Shown here piece by piece: positions 63,324 to 64,000 of a stretch of DNA of 64,000 nucleotides. The notes under the pieces were generated by a model that was not told the origin of the DNA, did no database searches, and saw only the letters and a program-made list of their open reading frames with translations. The position numbers and the translations under genes were made by a program. This stretch comes from Curtobacterium sp. MCSS17_015 (lineage in GTDB: Bacteria; Actinomycetota; Actinomycetes; Actinomycetales; Microbacteriaceae): NCBI RefSeq assembly GCF_003234265.2, contig NZ_CP126256.1, positions 2,976,001-3,040,000 on the forward strand. Direction: 5' to 3'. Positions within the stretch are counted from its first letter, which is position 1; every line of letters begins with the position of its first letter.

Positions 63324-64000
63324 TCAGACCTGGACGGTCGTCACCGGCAGGGTCGAGTCGGCCGCGATGCCGAGGTCGCTCGGGGCGTGCCCCTCGGCGA
63401 CGAGCCGGGCCCCGACCGCCGCGATCATCGCCCCGTTGTCGGTGCAGAGGTCGAACGGCGGGATCCGCAACGCCACCCCGGCTGCCGCGCATCGCTCCTC
63501 GGCCACCTGCCGCAGCCGGGCGTTCGCGACGACCCCGCCGCCGAGCAGCATCCGGTCGACGCCGGTGTCCCGGCACGCGGCCAACGCCTTGGTCAGCAGG
63601 ACGTCGACCACGGCCTCGCGGAAGCTCGCGGCGACGTCGGCGACGGGCACCTCGCGCCCCTCGTCGCGGCAGCGTTCGACCCAGCGGGCCACGGCGGTCT
63701 TCAGCCCGGAGAACGAGAAGTCGTACCGGTGTGCCGCCATGTCCTTCGGCAGCGTCAGGCCCCGGGGGAACCGGATGGCCGTCGGATCGCCCTCGGCTGC
63801 CGCACGGTCGATCTGGGGCCCGCCGGGGTACGGCAGGCCGAGGAGCCGCGCCACCTTGTCGAACGCCTCACCCGCGGCGTCGTCGATGGTCTCGCCGAGC
63901 AGCTCGACGTCGCCGACCAGGTCGCGCACGAGGAGCAACGACGTGTGCCCGCCGGAGACGAGCAACGCCACGGTCGGGAGTTCGATCTCGGAGCCGTCGG
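63324..64000 (-). CDS. tsaD: tRNA N6-adenosine threonylcarbamoyltransferase, C-terminal part (5' end outside the window)
   Basis: The 225 visible residues are the C-terminal two thirds of TsaD, which transfers the threonylcarbamoyl group to A37 of ANN-decoding tRNAs. Seen: [65 protein letters not shown] and [10 protein letters not shown]. The frame runs open to the window end. A GTG at 63971 is internal and not the start. Confidence 0.96.
   Translation of the reverse strand, partial: DGSEIELPTVALLVSGGHTSLLLVRDLVGDVELLGETIDDAAGEAFDKVARLLGLPYPGGPQIDRAAAEGDPTAIRFPRGLTLPKDMAAHRYDFSFSGLKTAVARWVERCRDEGREVPVADVAASFREAVVDVLLTKALAACRDTGVDRMLLGGGVVANARLRQVAEERCAAAGVALRIPPFDLCTDNGAMIAAVGARLVAEGHAPSDLGIAADSTLPVTTVQV

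Overview
This 64 kb window comes from the chromosome of a very GC-rich actinobacterium, most probably Microbacteriaceae and possibly Curtobacterium. The evidence is the strong G/C bias at third codon positions, the sucC-sucD-DUF6350-purN-purH order, a paired guaB/guaB3, a DtxR/IdeR-type iron box, HrcA/CIRCE control of groES, and many genes that look leaderless (a TAnnnT -10 hexamer 6-9 nt before the start codon). I saw no rRNA, tRNA, CRISPR array, prophage or insertion sequence. About 46 protein genes fill nearly all of the sequence. Species assignment is inference.

Layout. 1-2.4 kb: a Nudix hydrolase, then an NAD(P)H-hydrate repair dehydratase overlapping a histidine phosphatase. 2.5-9.05 kb: a sugar-uptake operon (binding lipoprotein, two permeases, GH38 alpha-mannosidase) behind a promoter carrying a palindromic operator. 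9.1-15.3 kb: a PhzF-like enzyme, a large wall-anchored lamin-tail-domain protein, a ROK regulator, a GNAT enzyme, an alkyltransferase-like DNA repair protein and a DUF805 protein. 15.3-19.7 kb: a heterodimeric ABC exporter with a long leader. 19.7-26.3 kb: purH, purN, a PerM-like DUF6350 protein and succinyl-CoA synthetase. 26.5-30.4 kb: a RecQ helicase, an acidic DUF5709-like protein, an MpaB-family protein and PdxH. 30.4-35.7 kb: a desferrioxamine-type hydroxamate siderophore operon under an iron box, with acyltransferase and NIS synthetase fused. 35.7-41 kb: GNAT, PcrA helicase, glycerophosphodiesterase and a Bax-inhibitor-1 membrane protein.

41-50.2 kb: guaA, DUF3817, SURF1, a KhtTU-like K+/H+ antiporter pair, a small membrane protein, glpD and guaB3. 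50.5-59.2 kb: livFGMH, guaB, an SDR and the separately transcribed livK. 59.5-64 kb: a RarD-type transporter, groES behind two CIRCE operators, a THUMP-like methyltransferase, a DUF4190 protein and the truncated tsaD.

Functional themes are purine synthesis (purN, purH, guaA, guaB, guaB3), nutrient uptake (mannoside ABC system, branched-chain amino acid ABC system, siderophore synthesis), and DNA repair or helicases (recQ, pcrA, ATL). The least conventional material is between genes: a recurring GGGAGGC-type palindrome downstream of several genes, clusters of GAGACGCC/GGCGTCTC repeats, and a pair of about 92-nt direct repeats 150 nt apart beside a run of twelve C. No complete novel defence or biosynthetic system is evident. 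The best candidates for undescribed biology are these repeat families, the LivH ectodomain fusion and the exporter leader.
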